Positions 43,450 through 51,986 of a stretch of 64,000 nt of DNA are shown here, in pieces. The DNA lies in NCBI GenBank assembly GCA_021800445.1, contig JAJYYZ010000002.1:1-64000 (forward strand). The letters are read 5' to 3'. Within the stretch, counting starts at the first letter, position 1. Each line of letters begins with the position of its first letter. Source of the stretch: a bacterium (GTDB lineage: Bacteria; Thermotogota; Thermotogae; Mesoaciditogales; Mesoaciditogaceae). The notes under the pieces were generated by a model. That model saw only the letters and a program-made list of their open reading frames with translations. It had not been told where the DNA came from and did not search any database. The translations under genes and the position numbers were made by a program.

Positions 43450-44485
43450 AAAACCTATACCACGGGAACATTTCAAATCTCTTGATGAAATACCTTACGA
43501 CAGACTTAAATTGTGGGGTTTCGAAGTTATAATATTCGATTACGACAACACTTTAGCCCCGTTTCTGCATCAAATTCAAAATGAAGTGCTAAGTTTGTTG
43601 AAAAATCTTATCAAGATGGGTTTCAAAATTGTGGTCGTGACGAACGCGTCCTATGGAAGAACAAAAAAATTGAGAAGTGAATTACCGGAAATAAAGGTTT
43701 TTGCGAAGGCAAAAAAGCCAGGATTAAAGGTTTTAAAGTCGGCTCTTAAAACTGTGAATGCGCCTCCTTCCAAAGTTGTATTCGTGGGAGATCTTTTCTT
43801 TACGGACATAATCGCCGGCAACAGGATGGGAATGTATACCATAATGGTTGAACCTTATCCGGGAGTAGGGATTGCTTTAAGCATAATCGTCTTGCTCGAA
43901 AAGATATCCTATTACTTTATCTTTTATACATTTGGGTGGCTTTTCAGAATCGGAGAACTGATTTCTCCAAATGAATGGGCCGATACCGTATTCGATGTCA
44001 ATTACGATTTTTTGATTTCAAAGGGCATAAAACTTTTTGTCTTTGATATGGATGGTACTTTGACAAAATGGAGATCAAATCAAGTTGACGCTAAAACTTT
44101 GAATTTACTCAAAAGTCTTTCCAGATCAAGTAAAGTTGTAATTTTGTCAAATGGTAATTCCCCATCTCTTGATGTGATCGTCAAAAATAAAATAGCGGTT
44201 TTTAAGCACGCACATAAGCCTTTAACGACCAAAATGATGAGGATAATGAAAAGGTACGGGGTATCAAAAAAGGAAGTTGCGGTTATAGGAGATCAGCTGT
44301 TTACAGATATATTGATGGCAAATCTTGCGGGTCTTTATTCTATAAAAATTAAACCGATTTCAAAAGATGAGATGTGGTTTACCAAATTTTTGAGAATGCT
44401 TGAGCGATTTGTGAGGCCCTTTACAAGGAAAAAACCTTCAATTGGATCAGGCGATGAATGGAAAAGTGTTGGAAATCAAATATAA
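43424..44485 (+). CDS. protein with two tandem YqeG-type HAD phosphatase domains
   Basis: 353 residues. First HAD unit: IIFDYDNTLAP (Asp39, Asp41), VVVTNAS, KKPG, VFVGDLFFTDIIAGN. Second unit: FVFDMDGTLTKW (Asp208, Asp210), VVILSNGN, HKPL, AVIGDQLFTDILMAN. Both have all four HAD motifs, so both may be active. Single-domain YqeG (HAD IIIA) proteins are about 170 residues. A hydrophobic segment (about 149-175) joins the units. Substrate unknown; YqeG family members in other bacteria are also uncharacterised or act on lipid phosphates. Confidence 0.82.
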   Translation: MGRVLEFFRKPIPREHFKSLDEIPYDRLKLWGFEVIIFDYDNTLAPFLHQIQNEVLSLLKNLIKMGFKIVVVTNASYGRTKKLRSELPEIKVFAKAKKPGLKVLKSALKTVNAPPSKVVFVGDLFFTDIIAGNRMGMYTIMVEPYPGVGIALSIIVLLEKISYYFIFYTFGWLFRIGELISPNEWADTVFDVNYDFLISKGIKLFVFDMDGTLTKWRSNQVDAKTLNLLKSLSRSSKVVILSNGNSPSLDVIVKNKIAVFKHAHKPLTTKMMRIMKRYGVSKKEVAVIGDQLFTDILMANLAGLYSIKIKPISKDEMWFTKFLRMLERFVRPFTRKKPSIGSGDEWKSVGNQI

Positions 44486-44499
44486 TCGGAGGTAAAGTC

Positions 44500-45432
44500 A
44501 TGGCAGAAAAATTTTTAATCACCGGTGGTGCTGGTTTTATAGGTTCAAACGTTGTTGATGAATTGATTAAAATGGGAAATGTTCCGATCGTCGTGGACGA
44601 TTTGTCGACTGGAAATAAGACCAATCTTTCTTCAAATGTCGTATTTTATGAATGTGATGTAAGAAATAAAGCACAACTTGAAAAAGTTTTTCAAGCGGAA
44701 AGACCAAAATATTTGATTCATACCGCTGCTCAAATTTCTGTCTCAAAATCCGTAAGAGAGCCATTTTACGATGCAGAAGTGAACATCATGGGAATGATAA
44801 ATTTGCTTGATCTTTCTGTAAAGTACAGCATTGAAAAGTTTGTATTTTCTTCCTCGGGAGGAGTTATGTACGGTGAAGATCCTAAAATTTATCCGACTCC
44901 CGAAAGCGTGTGTCCAGATCCTCTTTCTCCTTATGGCATAGCAAAGTTATCATGCGAAAAATATCTTAAATTCTATCAAAAAGAGTTCGGGCTGAGATAC
45001 ACCGCATTGAGGTACGGGAATGTTTACGGTCCAAGGCAAAACCCTGATGGCGAGGCCGGAGTGATTGCCATATTTGCAAAGAAGATGCTCAGAGGAGAAC
45101 AAGTGACTATAAATGGAGACGGAGAGTACGTTAGAGATTACATTTACGTTAAAGATGTGGTTGTGGCGAATATAAAAGCCATTGAATTTGGAGATGGAGA
45201 AAGTATAAACATTGGCACAGGCACGGGAAAAAGTGTAAATGATGTTTTTAGAACTTTAAAATCGAGGATAAATTACATTCTCGATCCCGTTTACGGACCT
45301 GCAAGATCTGGCGATCTCAGAAAAAGTATTCTGGAAAATTTGAAAGCAAAGAACATTCTCCGCTGGGAACCAACTTACGATTTTGAGAGAGGAATTTCAG
45401 AAACAGTTTCATATTTTGAAGGAAGGAAATAA
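44500..45432 (+). CDS. NAD-dependent sugar-nucleotide epimerase/dehydratase, GalE-like
   Basis: 310 residues, extended SDR. NAD motif GGAGFIG (9-15), HTAAQISVSKSV, SSSGGVMYG, and catalytic Tyr145/Lys149 in SPYGIAKLS. Such proteins convert UDP-glucose/UDP-galactose or related sugars; the exact substrate is open. Starts at ATG 44500, 7 nt after GGAGG; the frame extends to 44458 without reason to use it. Confidence 0.9.
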   Translation: MAEKFLITGGAGFIGSNVVDELIKMGNVPIVVDDLSTGNKTNLSSNVVFYECDVRNKAQLEKVFQAERPKYLIHTAAQISVSKSVREPFYDAEVNIMGMINLLDLSVKYSIEKFVFSSSGGVMYGEDPKIYPTPESVCPDPLSPYGIAKLSCEKYLKFYQKEFGLRYTALRYGNVYGPRQNPDGEAGVIAIFAKKMLRGEQVTINGDGEYVRDYIYVKDVVVANIKAIEFGDGESINIGTGTGKSVNDVFRTLKSRINYILDPVYGPARSGDLRKSILENLKAKNILRWEPTYDFERGISETVSYFEGRK

Positions 45433-45433
45433 A

Positions 45434-46729
45434 TTGCAAGGAAGTTTATGGAATGACGAACCTTTAGCCTTGAAATTGAGGCCAAAGAGTTTTGAAGAGT
45501 TTATAGGGCAAGATCATCTCTTGTCGATTGGCATGCCCTTAAGGGAAGCGATAGAAAACGATAATCTCTACAGTGCGATCCTTTATGGCCCTCCCGGATG
45601 CGGAAAAACCTCCCTTGCCGAAGTGATAAAACATCTTACGAAAAAAGAGTTCAAACATTTCAGCGCTGCAAATCAAGGAGTGGGGGAACTTAAACCTTTA
45701 ATGGAAGAAGCATCTGAACTTTTCAAAAGGGCAGGTAAGCAGACGATCATATTTGTGGATGAAATACATAGATTTAACAAGTCTCAGCAGGATACGCTTT
45801 TGCAATCTGTGGAGTCTGGATCTGTGATATTAATCGGCGCGACCACTGAAAATCCAAGTTTTGAGATAAATCCGGCTTTGCTTTCAAGATGCCATGTTTT
45901 TGTCTTCAAACCGCTCTCAAAAGACGATGTAAGAAAAATCATAGAGAAAGCGTTGAAATTCGAAAAGATAACTTTTGATGATCTGTCAATCGATATCATT
46001 TCCAATTTAAGTGGTGGAGATGCAAGAATGGCTTTAAATATGGTTCAGGAAGCGATCGAATTCACAAAAAGGCGCGGCGGAGATTCGGTTTCTTCCGATA
46101 AAATTGAATCTATCTTGCAAAAGGCAGTTCCAAGATACAGAAAGCATGCGGATGAACATTACGATTTTATCTCGGCCCTTCACAAAAGTATGAGAGGAAG
46201 CGATCCAGATGCAGCGGTATATTACCTTGCAAAAATGCTTGAGTCTGGTGAAGACCCTCTTTACATAGCAAGAAGGGTTGTGAGATTTGCTTCCGAAGAC
46301 ATCGGTCTTGCAGATCCAAGGGCCTTGAACGTGGCGATAGACGCCTATCAGGCTTCTAATTTCATAGGGATGCCTGAATGTACGACTGCTCTTGCAGAGG
46401 CGGTTATATATTGCGCTGTGGCTCCCAAAAGTAATTCCACGTACCTGGCTTATTTAAGTGCTGCCAAAGAGGCGCGCGCTAATCCATTTGAAGAGGTTCC
46501 TTTGAAGATAAGAAATGCGCCTACCAACCTCATGAAGGAAATGGGATATGCCCAAGGGTACGTGTATCCACACGATGTCGAAGGTGCGTTCTTGATAGAA
46601 AATTATCTTCCCGAAAGGCTGAAAGGACATGTTTTTTACACGCCATCGAATAGAGGCCTTGAGTCTAAAATTAAAGAGAAACTTGAAACTTTATGGAAAG
46701 ATTTTAAAAAATGGGAGGCAAAAAATTGA
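45434..46729 (+). CDS. rarA: replication-associated recombination protein A
   Basis: 431-residue AAA+ ATPase (MgsA/RarA/WRNIP1 family). N-terminal RPKSFEEFIGQDHLL, Walker A GPPGCGKT (52-59), Walker B FVDEIHRFNKSQQD, sensor GATTENPSFEINPALLSRC, and the tetramerisation region. Acts at stalled replication forks. TTG 45434 lies 7 nt after GGAAGG and 1 nt after the epimerase stop; the frame extends further back only by overlapping that gene. Confidence 0.94.
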   Translation: MQGSLWNDEPLALKLRPKSFEEFIGQDHLLSIGMPLREAIENDNLYSAILYGPPGCGKTSLAEVIKHLTKKEFKHFSAANQGVGELKPLMEEASELFKRAGKQTIIFVDEIHRFNKSQQDTLLQSVESGSVILIGATTENPSFEINPALLSRCHVFVFKPLSKDDVRKIIEKALKFEKITFDDLSIDIISNLSGGDARMALNMVQEAIEFTKRRGGDSVSSDKIESILQKAVPRYRKHADEHYDFISALHKSMRGSDPDAAVYYLAKMLESGEDPLYIARRVVRFASEDIGLADPRALNVAIDAYQASNFIGMPECTTALAEAVIYCAVAPKSNSTYLAYLSAAKEARANPFEEVPLKIRNAPTNLMKEMGYAQGYVYPHDVEGAFLIENYLPERLKGHVFYTPSNRGLESKIKEKLETLWKDFKKWEAKN

Positions 46730-47604
46730 AAAAAATACTTTTTTGGTCCATAGTGACGGCAGTTATCGTGGCTATTTACTTCTTTTTAAAAGTCACCTTT
46801 TCAGGAAGTCTTGTACTTGATCCCTATCTTATAAATAATTCATTTTTACATGTTAAATGGTATGGTGTTATCATAGGCTCATCTGTTGTGGTGGCATATT
46901 TGCTTGTAAGAAATCAACTGCTTAGAGAAGGTGTAAAAGAGGACGAATTTATAATAGCAATGGTTGTGGCAATTCCATTTGCCGTTATAGGAGGAAGATT
47001 ATTTTACGTTGCTTTTACATGGAATGAATATTTCAAATATCATATAAACCAAATTTTGGAGCCATGGACTGGTGGGATGGCAATCTTTGGAGCCTTGATT
47101 GGAATGTTTTTTGGAGGATGGCTTTACCTTAGGCTTAACAAGAATGCATCTTTTAAGTATCTTCAAGCGATGGATGCACTTGGCATGGTGCTTCCATTCG
47201 CGCAAGGTATGGGAAGATGGGGAAATTTTTTCAATCATGAAGCGTACGGTGTACCGACAAATCTTCCTTGGAAGATGTTTGTTCCACCTCTGTATAGAAT
47301 GCCTGGATACGAGAATTTCGCTTTTTTTACCCCGACTTTCATATATGAAGGAATCGGAGACTTCTTGATCTTTTACATTCTTTATGAATTCACGAAAAAA
47401 TACAGAATGAAATATGGTCAAACTTTTGCTTTGTATCTTTTACTTTATCCAACTTTGAGAATTTTCGTTGAATCTTTAAGGCTTGACAGCCTTTGGCTTT
47501 ACTCTCTTAGAATAGATCAAGTTGTACCTGTGATCTTCATAATATCTGGTGGACTTTTATTCGCATGGATTAAACGTAACGGTTTGATGATCAAGGAGGC
47601 TTAA
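46726..47604 (+). CDS. lgt: prolipoprotein diacylglyceryl transferase
   Basis: 292 residues, seven TM helices. Transfers diacylglycerol to the lipobox Cys of prolipoproteins. VKWYG (43-47), the Lgt signature GRWGNFFNHEAYG (163-175), PTFIYEG and RIFVESLRLD. The motif that in E. coli holds His103 reads GGMAIFGAL, with Phe121 in place of His; aromatic substitutions here occur in some lineages. TTG 46726 overlaps the rarA stop (TTGA), with GGGAGG 7 nt upstream. Confidence 0.93.
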   Translation: MKKILFWSIVTAVIVAIYFFLKVTFSGSLVLDPYLINNSFLHVKWYGVIIGSSVVVAYLLVRNQLLREGVKEDEFIIAMVVAIPFAVIGGRLFYVAFTWNEYFKYHINQILEPWTGGMAIFGALIGMFFGGWLYLRLNKNASFKYLQAMDALGMVLPFAQGMGRWGNFFNHEAYGVPTNLPWKMFVPPLYRMPGYENFAFFTPTFIYEGIGDFLIFYILYEFTKKYRMKYGQTFALYLLLYPTLRIFVESLRLDSLWLYSLRIDQVVPVIFIISGGLLFAWIKRNGLMIKEA

Positions 47605-47606
47605 AT

Positions 47607-50243
47607 TTGTCACTTTACATTTTTGATGGTACCGCTCTTGTCTACAGAGCCTATTACGCGCTTCCACCGCTTTCAACCTCTGATGGTAAACCAACGGGGG
47701 CAGTACTTGGTGTGGCAAAAATGCTTTTGAAATTCATACGGGAGCATGTAAAGCAAAATGACAGTCTTGTATTTGTTATGGATTCAAAGGTTCACACTTT
47801 TAGACACGTACTTTTTGAGGCTTACAAGGCTAACAGAGCTCCAACTCCTGAAATGATGGTGGATCAATTGCCTTACATAGAAAGGTTGATAGAAGGCCTT
47901 AAAATACCTCTTTTAAAGGGAACAGGATATGAGGCTGATGATGTTATAGCGACAATCGTTAAAAAATTTTCTCCCACTCTTGACCAAATATATGTTGTGA
48001 CGGGAGACAAAGACCTGCTTCAACTTGTCGAAGGTAACGTAAGAGTGTTGAGATTCGCTTCTCTTGGTATCTCAGATCTTCTTGAGTATGACGAACAAAT
48101 GGTGGTTAAAAAATATGGACTTAAACCATCACAAATCGGGGATTATCTTTCTCTTGTTGGAGATGCATCTGATAACATCCCCGGAGTCAAAGGCATAGGT
48201 GACAAAAGTGCGGTGGAATTGCTGAGTACCTATGGTACCGTCGAAAATTTGTACGTCCATCTTGATGAACTTCCAAAGAGATATTCAAAGTTACTTATAG
48301 ATGGAGAATCTAACATGAAACTCTCAAAAGAACTTGTAACTTTATCTTCAGATGTACCAATATCTGTCGATCTCATGCCTTACAGCGGCCCGGATAAGAG
48401 AAAACTTTCCAAACTTTTCGATGAACTTCAGTTTAATGCTCTTAAAGCAGAGTTCGATCTCTATGACAGACAGAGTTCAGATTCCAATTACATCACCGTC
48501 AATTCAATCGAGGCATTCAAAAAAATTTCAGAAGTTTTTTCGAAAAAAGGTACCTTTGCCTTTGACACCGAAACAACATCGTTGGATCCTTTTTCGGCAA
48601 AGCTCGTTGGCATTTCTCTCTCGGATGGATCAAACAGTTATTACGTTCCGATTGGTCACAAGAATGGGCAAAATGTAGGTCAAGGATCACTCGAAATTTT
48701 AAAATCTTTACTTGAAAATCAAAATCTGAAGATAATAGGACAAAATTTAAAGTACGATCTCGAAGTCATGATCAATCACGAAATAAAATTTGATCCGCAC
48801 TTTGACACGATGATAGCGGCTTACCTGCTGAATCCAAACGAAAGAAGATTCTCTCTTGAAGATCTCGGCATGAGATACCTTAATTATGCAGGCATCTCTT
48901 ACGATGAAGTCACAAAGGGAAAAAATTTTGAAAATGTCTCGATAGAGGATGCAACAAGGTATTCTGCTGAAGACGCGGAGATGACTTACAAACTTTACGA
49001 TGTTTTGAATAAAAAACTTTACGATCGGGATCTTATAGATCTTTTTTACAAAATAGAAATGCCACTTGTCAAAGTACTTGCAAAAATGGAAATGAACGGT
49101 GTTTATGTGGACAGAGAATTTCTTCAAACTCTTTCTCAAGATTACGATTTGAAGTTGAAAAAGATAGAAGAAAAGATTTACGATCTTGCAGGAGGTATGC
49201 CATTCAACATAAACTCACCAAAACAACTTTCGGAGGTACTCTTTTCAAGACTCGGACTTAAACCACGGAAAAAAACTTCAACAAAGGCTTTTTCAACCGA
49301 TGCCGAAGTACTTGAAGATATGAAAGATGAACACCCGATTATTTCGATGCTGCTTGATTATAGAAAATATTTCAAATTGAAATCGACCTATATAGATGCA
49401 CTTCCGAAATTGATAAACTCAAAAACAGGACGGCTTCATACTTCTTTTAATCAAACAGGTACATCCACGGGTAGACTTTCAAGTAGCGAACCTAATTTGC
49501 AAAACATTCCGGCGAGAAATGAAGCAGGACTTGAAATAAGAAAATCCATACGCGCCCAAGAAAATGACTGGAAAATAGTAAGTGCCGACTATTCTCAAAT
49601 AGAATTGAGAGTGCTCGCACACGTGAGCGGAGATCCAGCACTTATAGAGGCTTTTAAAGATGATCAAGACATTCATGCCATCACGGCCTCCAAAATATAC
49701 GGGGTGGATCAAAACCAGATAACTTCGGACATGCGCAGAATCGGTAAGATGGTCAATTTTGCCATAACCTACGGGATAAGTGCTTATGGACTTGCCAGAA
49801 GACTTGAAATATCCACACAGAGTGCCGATGAAATCATAAAACATTATTTCGCAAACTACCCGCAGGTCAAAGCATACCTTGATAACACCATTGATTTTGC
49901 CATGAAAAACGGATATGTCGAAACGATCTTTGGAAGAAAAAGAGACATTCCGGAATTGAAAAGTTCCAACAGGAACATCGTTGAAGAAGGAAAAAGAATG
50001 GCGATAAATGCTCCCATTCAAGGAAGTGCCGCGGACATAATAAAACTTGCGATGATAAACATAGACAAAAAGATAAAGAAAATGAGATCGATGATGATCC
50101 TTCAAGTGCATGATGAACTCGTTTTTGAGGTTCCGCAGGCAGAGATCGATGTGATAGAGCAAATTATCAAAGAATCGATGGAAAATGCTTTTAACATGAA
50201 GGTGCCACTTAAGGTGGAAATTGAGGTTGGGGAAAGTTGGTGA
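47607..50243 (+). CDS. polA: DNA polymerase I
   Basis: 878 residues, three domains. 5'-3' exonuclease (1 to about 290; GYEADDVIA, VTGDKDLLQL, GDASDNIPGVKGIG). 3'-5' exonuclease (about 300-480) with Asp320/Glu322 in FDTETTS, GQNLKYDLE and YSAEDAEMTY, so proofreading looks intact. Polymerase: motif A DYSQIELRVLAHVSGDP (Asp661), motif B RRIGKMVNFAITYG, motif C HDE (835-837). TTG start 6 nt after AAGGAGGC. Confidence 0.97.
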   Translation: MSLYIFDGTALVYRAYYALPPLSTSDGKPTGAVLGVAKMLLKFIREHVKQNDSLVFVMDSKVHTFRHVLFEAYKANRAPTPEMMVDQLPYIERLIEGLKIPLLKGTGYEADDVIATIVKKFSPTLDQIYVVTGDKDLLQLVEGNVRVLRFASLGISDLLEYDEQMVVKKYGLKPSQIGDYLSLVGDASDNIPGVKGIGDKSAVELLSTYGTVENLYVHLDELPKRYSKLLIDGESNMKLSKELVTLSSDVPISVDLMPYSGPDKRKLSKLFDELQFNALKAEFDLYDRQSSDSNYITVNSIEAFKKISEVFSKKGTFAFDTETTSLDPFSAKLVGISLSDGSNSYYVPIGHKNGQNVGQGSLEILKSLLENQNLKIIGQNLKYDLEVMINHEIKFDPHFDTMIAAYLLNPNERRFSLEDLGMRYLNYAGISYDEVTKGKNFENVSIEDATRYSAEDAEMTYKLYDVLNKKLYDRDLIDLFYKIEMPLVKVLAKMEMNGVYVDREFLQTLSQDYDLKLKKIEEKIYDLAGGMPFNINSPKQLSEVLFSRLGLKPRKKTSTKAFSTDAEVLEDMKDEHPIISMLLDYRKYFKLKSTYIDALPKLINSKTGRLHTSFNQTGTSTGRLSSSEPNLQNIPARNEAGLEIRKSIRAQENDWKIVSADYSQIELRVLAHVSGDPALIEAFKDDQDIHAITASKIYGVDQNQITSDMRRIGKMVNFAITYGISAYGLARRLEISTQSADEIIKHYFANYPQVKAYLDNTIDFAMKNGYVETIFGRKRDIPELKSSNRNIVEEGKRMAINAPIQGSAADIIKLAMINIDKKIKKMRSMMILQVHDELVFEVPQAEIDVIEQIIKESMENAFNMKVPLKVEIEVGESW

Positions 50244-50247
50244 TAAA

Positions 50248-50709
50248 ATGTACAAGAAGGTTTTGATTGCCGTTGACGGATCCGAAATTTCAAAAGTTGT
50301 TTTTGAAAGGGGAGTCGAGATATCCAAAAGAGAAGGTTCGCAAGCGGCCGTTATAGCGGTTGTGGACACCACGACGATGTACAATTTCGCCGCTGCGAGT
50401 GAGATGAATCCGTCATTTTTGAACGTTCAAGCGCAAGTTCTAAGAGATCAGGAAATGGCCATGAGAAAGTTCATATCAAGTTTAAAAGAATATTGCGATT
50501 ATGGATTTGAAGAAGAGATAAGGACTGGAATTCCGAACAAAGAAATAATCGCTTACGCCGAAAAATGGAAAGCGGATTTACTTGTTGTGGGAAGTTACGG
50601 AAAGGGCGGATGGGTCTCTGAATTTCTTTTTGGAACGACGGCAGAAAAACTTATAAGGATGGCAAAAACAGATGTACTTGTCATAAAATGCAAGGGAGAA
50701 AAGGAATGA
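50248..50709 (+). CDS. universal stress protein, UspA family
   Basis: 153 residues. N-terminal YKKVLIAVDGSEIS with Asp10 and C-terminal VVGSYGKGGWVSEFLFGTTAEKLIRMAKTDVLVIK (in parts). The glycine loop fits the ATP-binding subfamily approximately, with one extra residue in the G-x2-G-x9-G spacing. ATG 50248 lies 4 nt after the polA stop. Overlaps miaB by 4 nt. Confidence 0.9.
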   Translation: MYKKVLIAVDGSEISKVVFERGVEISKREGSQAAVIAVVDTTTMYNFAAASEMNPSFLNVQAQVLRDQEMAMRKFISSLKEYCDYGFEEEIRTGIPNKEIIAYAEKWKADLLVVGSYGKGGWVSEFLFGTTAEKLIRMAKTDVLVIKCKGEKE

Positions 50710-51986
50710 AAATTTTTTTCAAAACGTATGGATGTCAGATGAACGTTCATGATACCGAAGTAATGAAGGGATTGCTTGTAAATTCAGGCCATACGATCGT
50801 TACGGAACTAAAAACGGCAGATCTTGTCGTGATTAACACCTGTGCCGTAAGAGGAAAATCCGAAAACAAAGTTTACAGTTTGATAGGAAGGCTTAAAAAA
50901 GGTGGATACAAAGTTGGAATAACCGGATGTGTTGCACAGGCCATGTCCAATAAATTGAAAAATTACGATGTTGAATTTATAATAGGGACAAGGGCAATAA
51001 CATCTATAATTAAAGCAGTTGAGGGAACAAAAAAAATTGACCTTGAAGATCATATATGTGAAGTAAATGCCACGACACCGGCTTTGAGAAGACAGAAAAA
51101 ACATGCATGGGTAAATATAATAGCCGGATGTGACAAATTTTGCACTTATTGCATTGTCCCTTACACAAGGGGAAGGGAACTTTCAAGGCCTCTCGAAGAT
51201 ATAGTTGATGAAGTTAAGTCACTTGCGTCACAGGGATACAACCAAGTGACATTTTTAGGCCAGAACGTCGATTCTTATGGAAAAGATATGGATAACACGT
51301 CTCTCGCCAAATTGCTTGAAATTTCTCAGCGAATAGAAGGTATAGAAAGATTTTGGTTTTTAACCTCGTACCCTTCAGATGTAACAACCAAATTGATCGA
51401 TACTGTGGCAAAATATCCCAAACTTTCAAAAAATTTCCACATTCCCGCTCAATCCGGTAGCAACAGAATACTTAAAAAAATGAACAGAAGATACAGCCGA
51501 TCGGAATACTTGGAACTTGTAAATGAAATAAGATCAAAAGTCGAGGGTTCAACGATTGGCGGTGACATAATAGTTGGCTTTCCGACGGAAACAGATGAAG
51601 ATTTTGAAGAAACTTTATCTCTTGTTAAGGCCGCAAGGTACATTCGATTGAATGTAGCTCCGTATTCGCCGAGATTTGGAACCGTCGCTTCAAAATTTTA
51701 TCCTGACGATGTACCTTATGAGGTGAAAAAAATCAGAATTGCAAAGTTAGCCTCACTTCAACATGATATAGAAAAATCGCTTAACGAAAAGAGCGTAGGA
51801 CAAGAAGTTGAAATCATGATAGAAGGTAATTCTGCCGGAAGATCTTATGGAAGAACGATCGACAACAGAATGGTTTTTGTAAACGATAAAATACCCGAAG
51901 GTGAAATTTTAAAAGTTAGGTTAACCGCTTTTAAATCCGGTACACTTTATGGCCAGATCAGGAAGGTGTCAGTCTTTGCCAAATGA
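50706..51986 (+). CDS. miaB: tRNA-2-methylthio-N6-dimethylallyladenosine synthase
   Basis: 426 residues, radical SAM methylthiotransferase. Auxiliary cluster cysteines Cys10, Cys46, Cys75; SAM-cluster motif Cys142-x3-Cys146-x2-Cys149 in CDKFCTYCIVPYTRGRE; C-terminal TRAM domain (GRTIDNRMVFV). The sequence around the SAM motif favours MiaB over MtaB or RimO. ATG overlaps the usp stop (ATGA). mutS starts inside its last 11 nt. Confidence 0.93.
   Translation: MKIFFKTYGCQMNVHDTEVMKGLLVNSGHTIVTELKTADLVVINTCAVRGKSENKVYSLIGRLKKGGYKVGITGCVAQAMSNKLKNYDVEFIIGTRAITSIIKAVEGTKKIDLEDHICEVNATTPALRRQKKHAWVNIIAGCDKFCTYCIVPYTRGRELSRPLEDIVDEVKSLASQGYNQVTFLGQNVDSYGKDMDNTSLAKLLEISQRIEGIERFWFLTSYPSDVTTKLIDTVAKYPKLSKNFHIPAQSGSNRILKKMNRRYSRSEYLELVNEIRSKVEGSTIGGDIIVGFPTETDEDFEETLSLVKAARYIRLNVAPYSPRFGTVASKFYPDDVPYEVKKIRIAKLASLQHDIEKSLNEKSVGQEVEIMIEGNSAGRSYGRTIDNRMVFVNDKIPEGEILKVRLTAFKSGTLYGQIRKVSVFAK

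Noticed and set aside
46999-47421. 140-codon minus-strand frame opposite lgt
   Set aside because: Shadow of the Lgt gene; no SD and no recognisable motif.
49479-50384. 301-codon open frame on the minus strand opposite polA/usp
   Set aside because: It lies fully opposite the polymerase domain of polA with all its motifs intact; the translated sequence is Phe/Tyr/His-rich and matches nothing, as expected of an antisense shadow.
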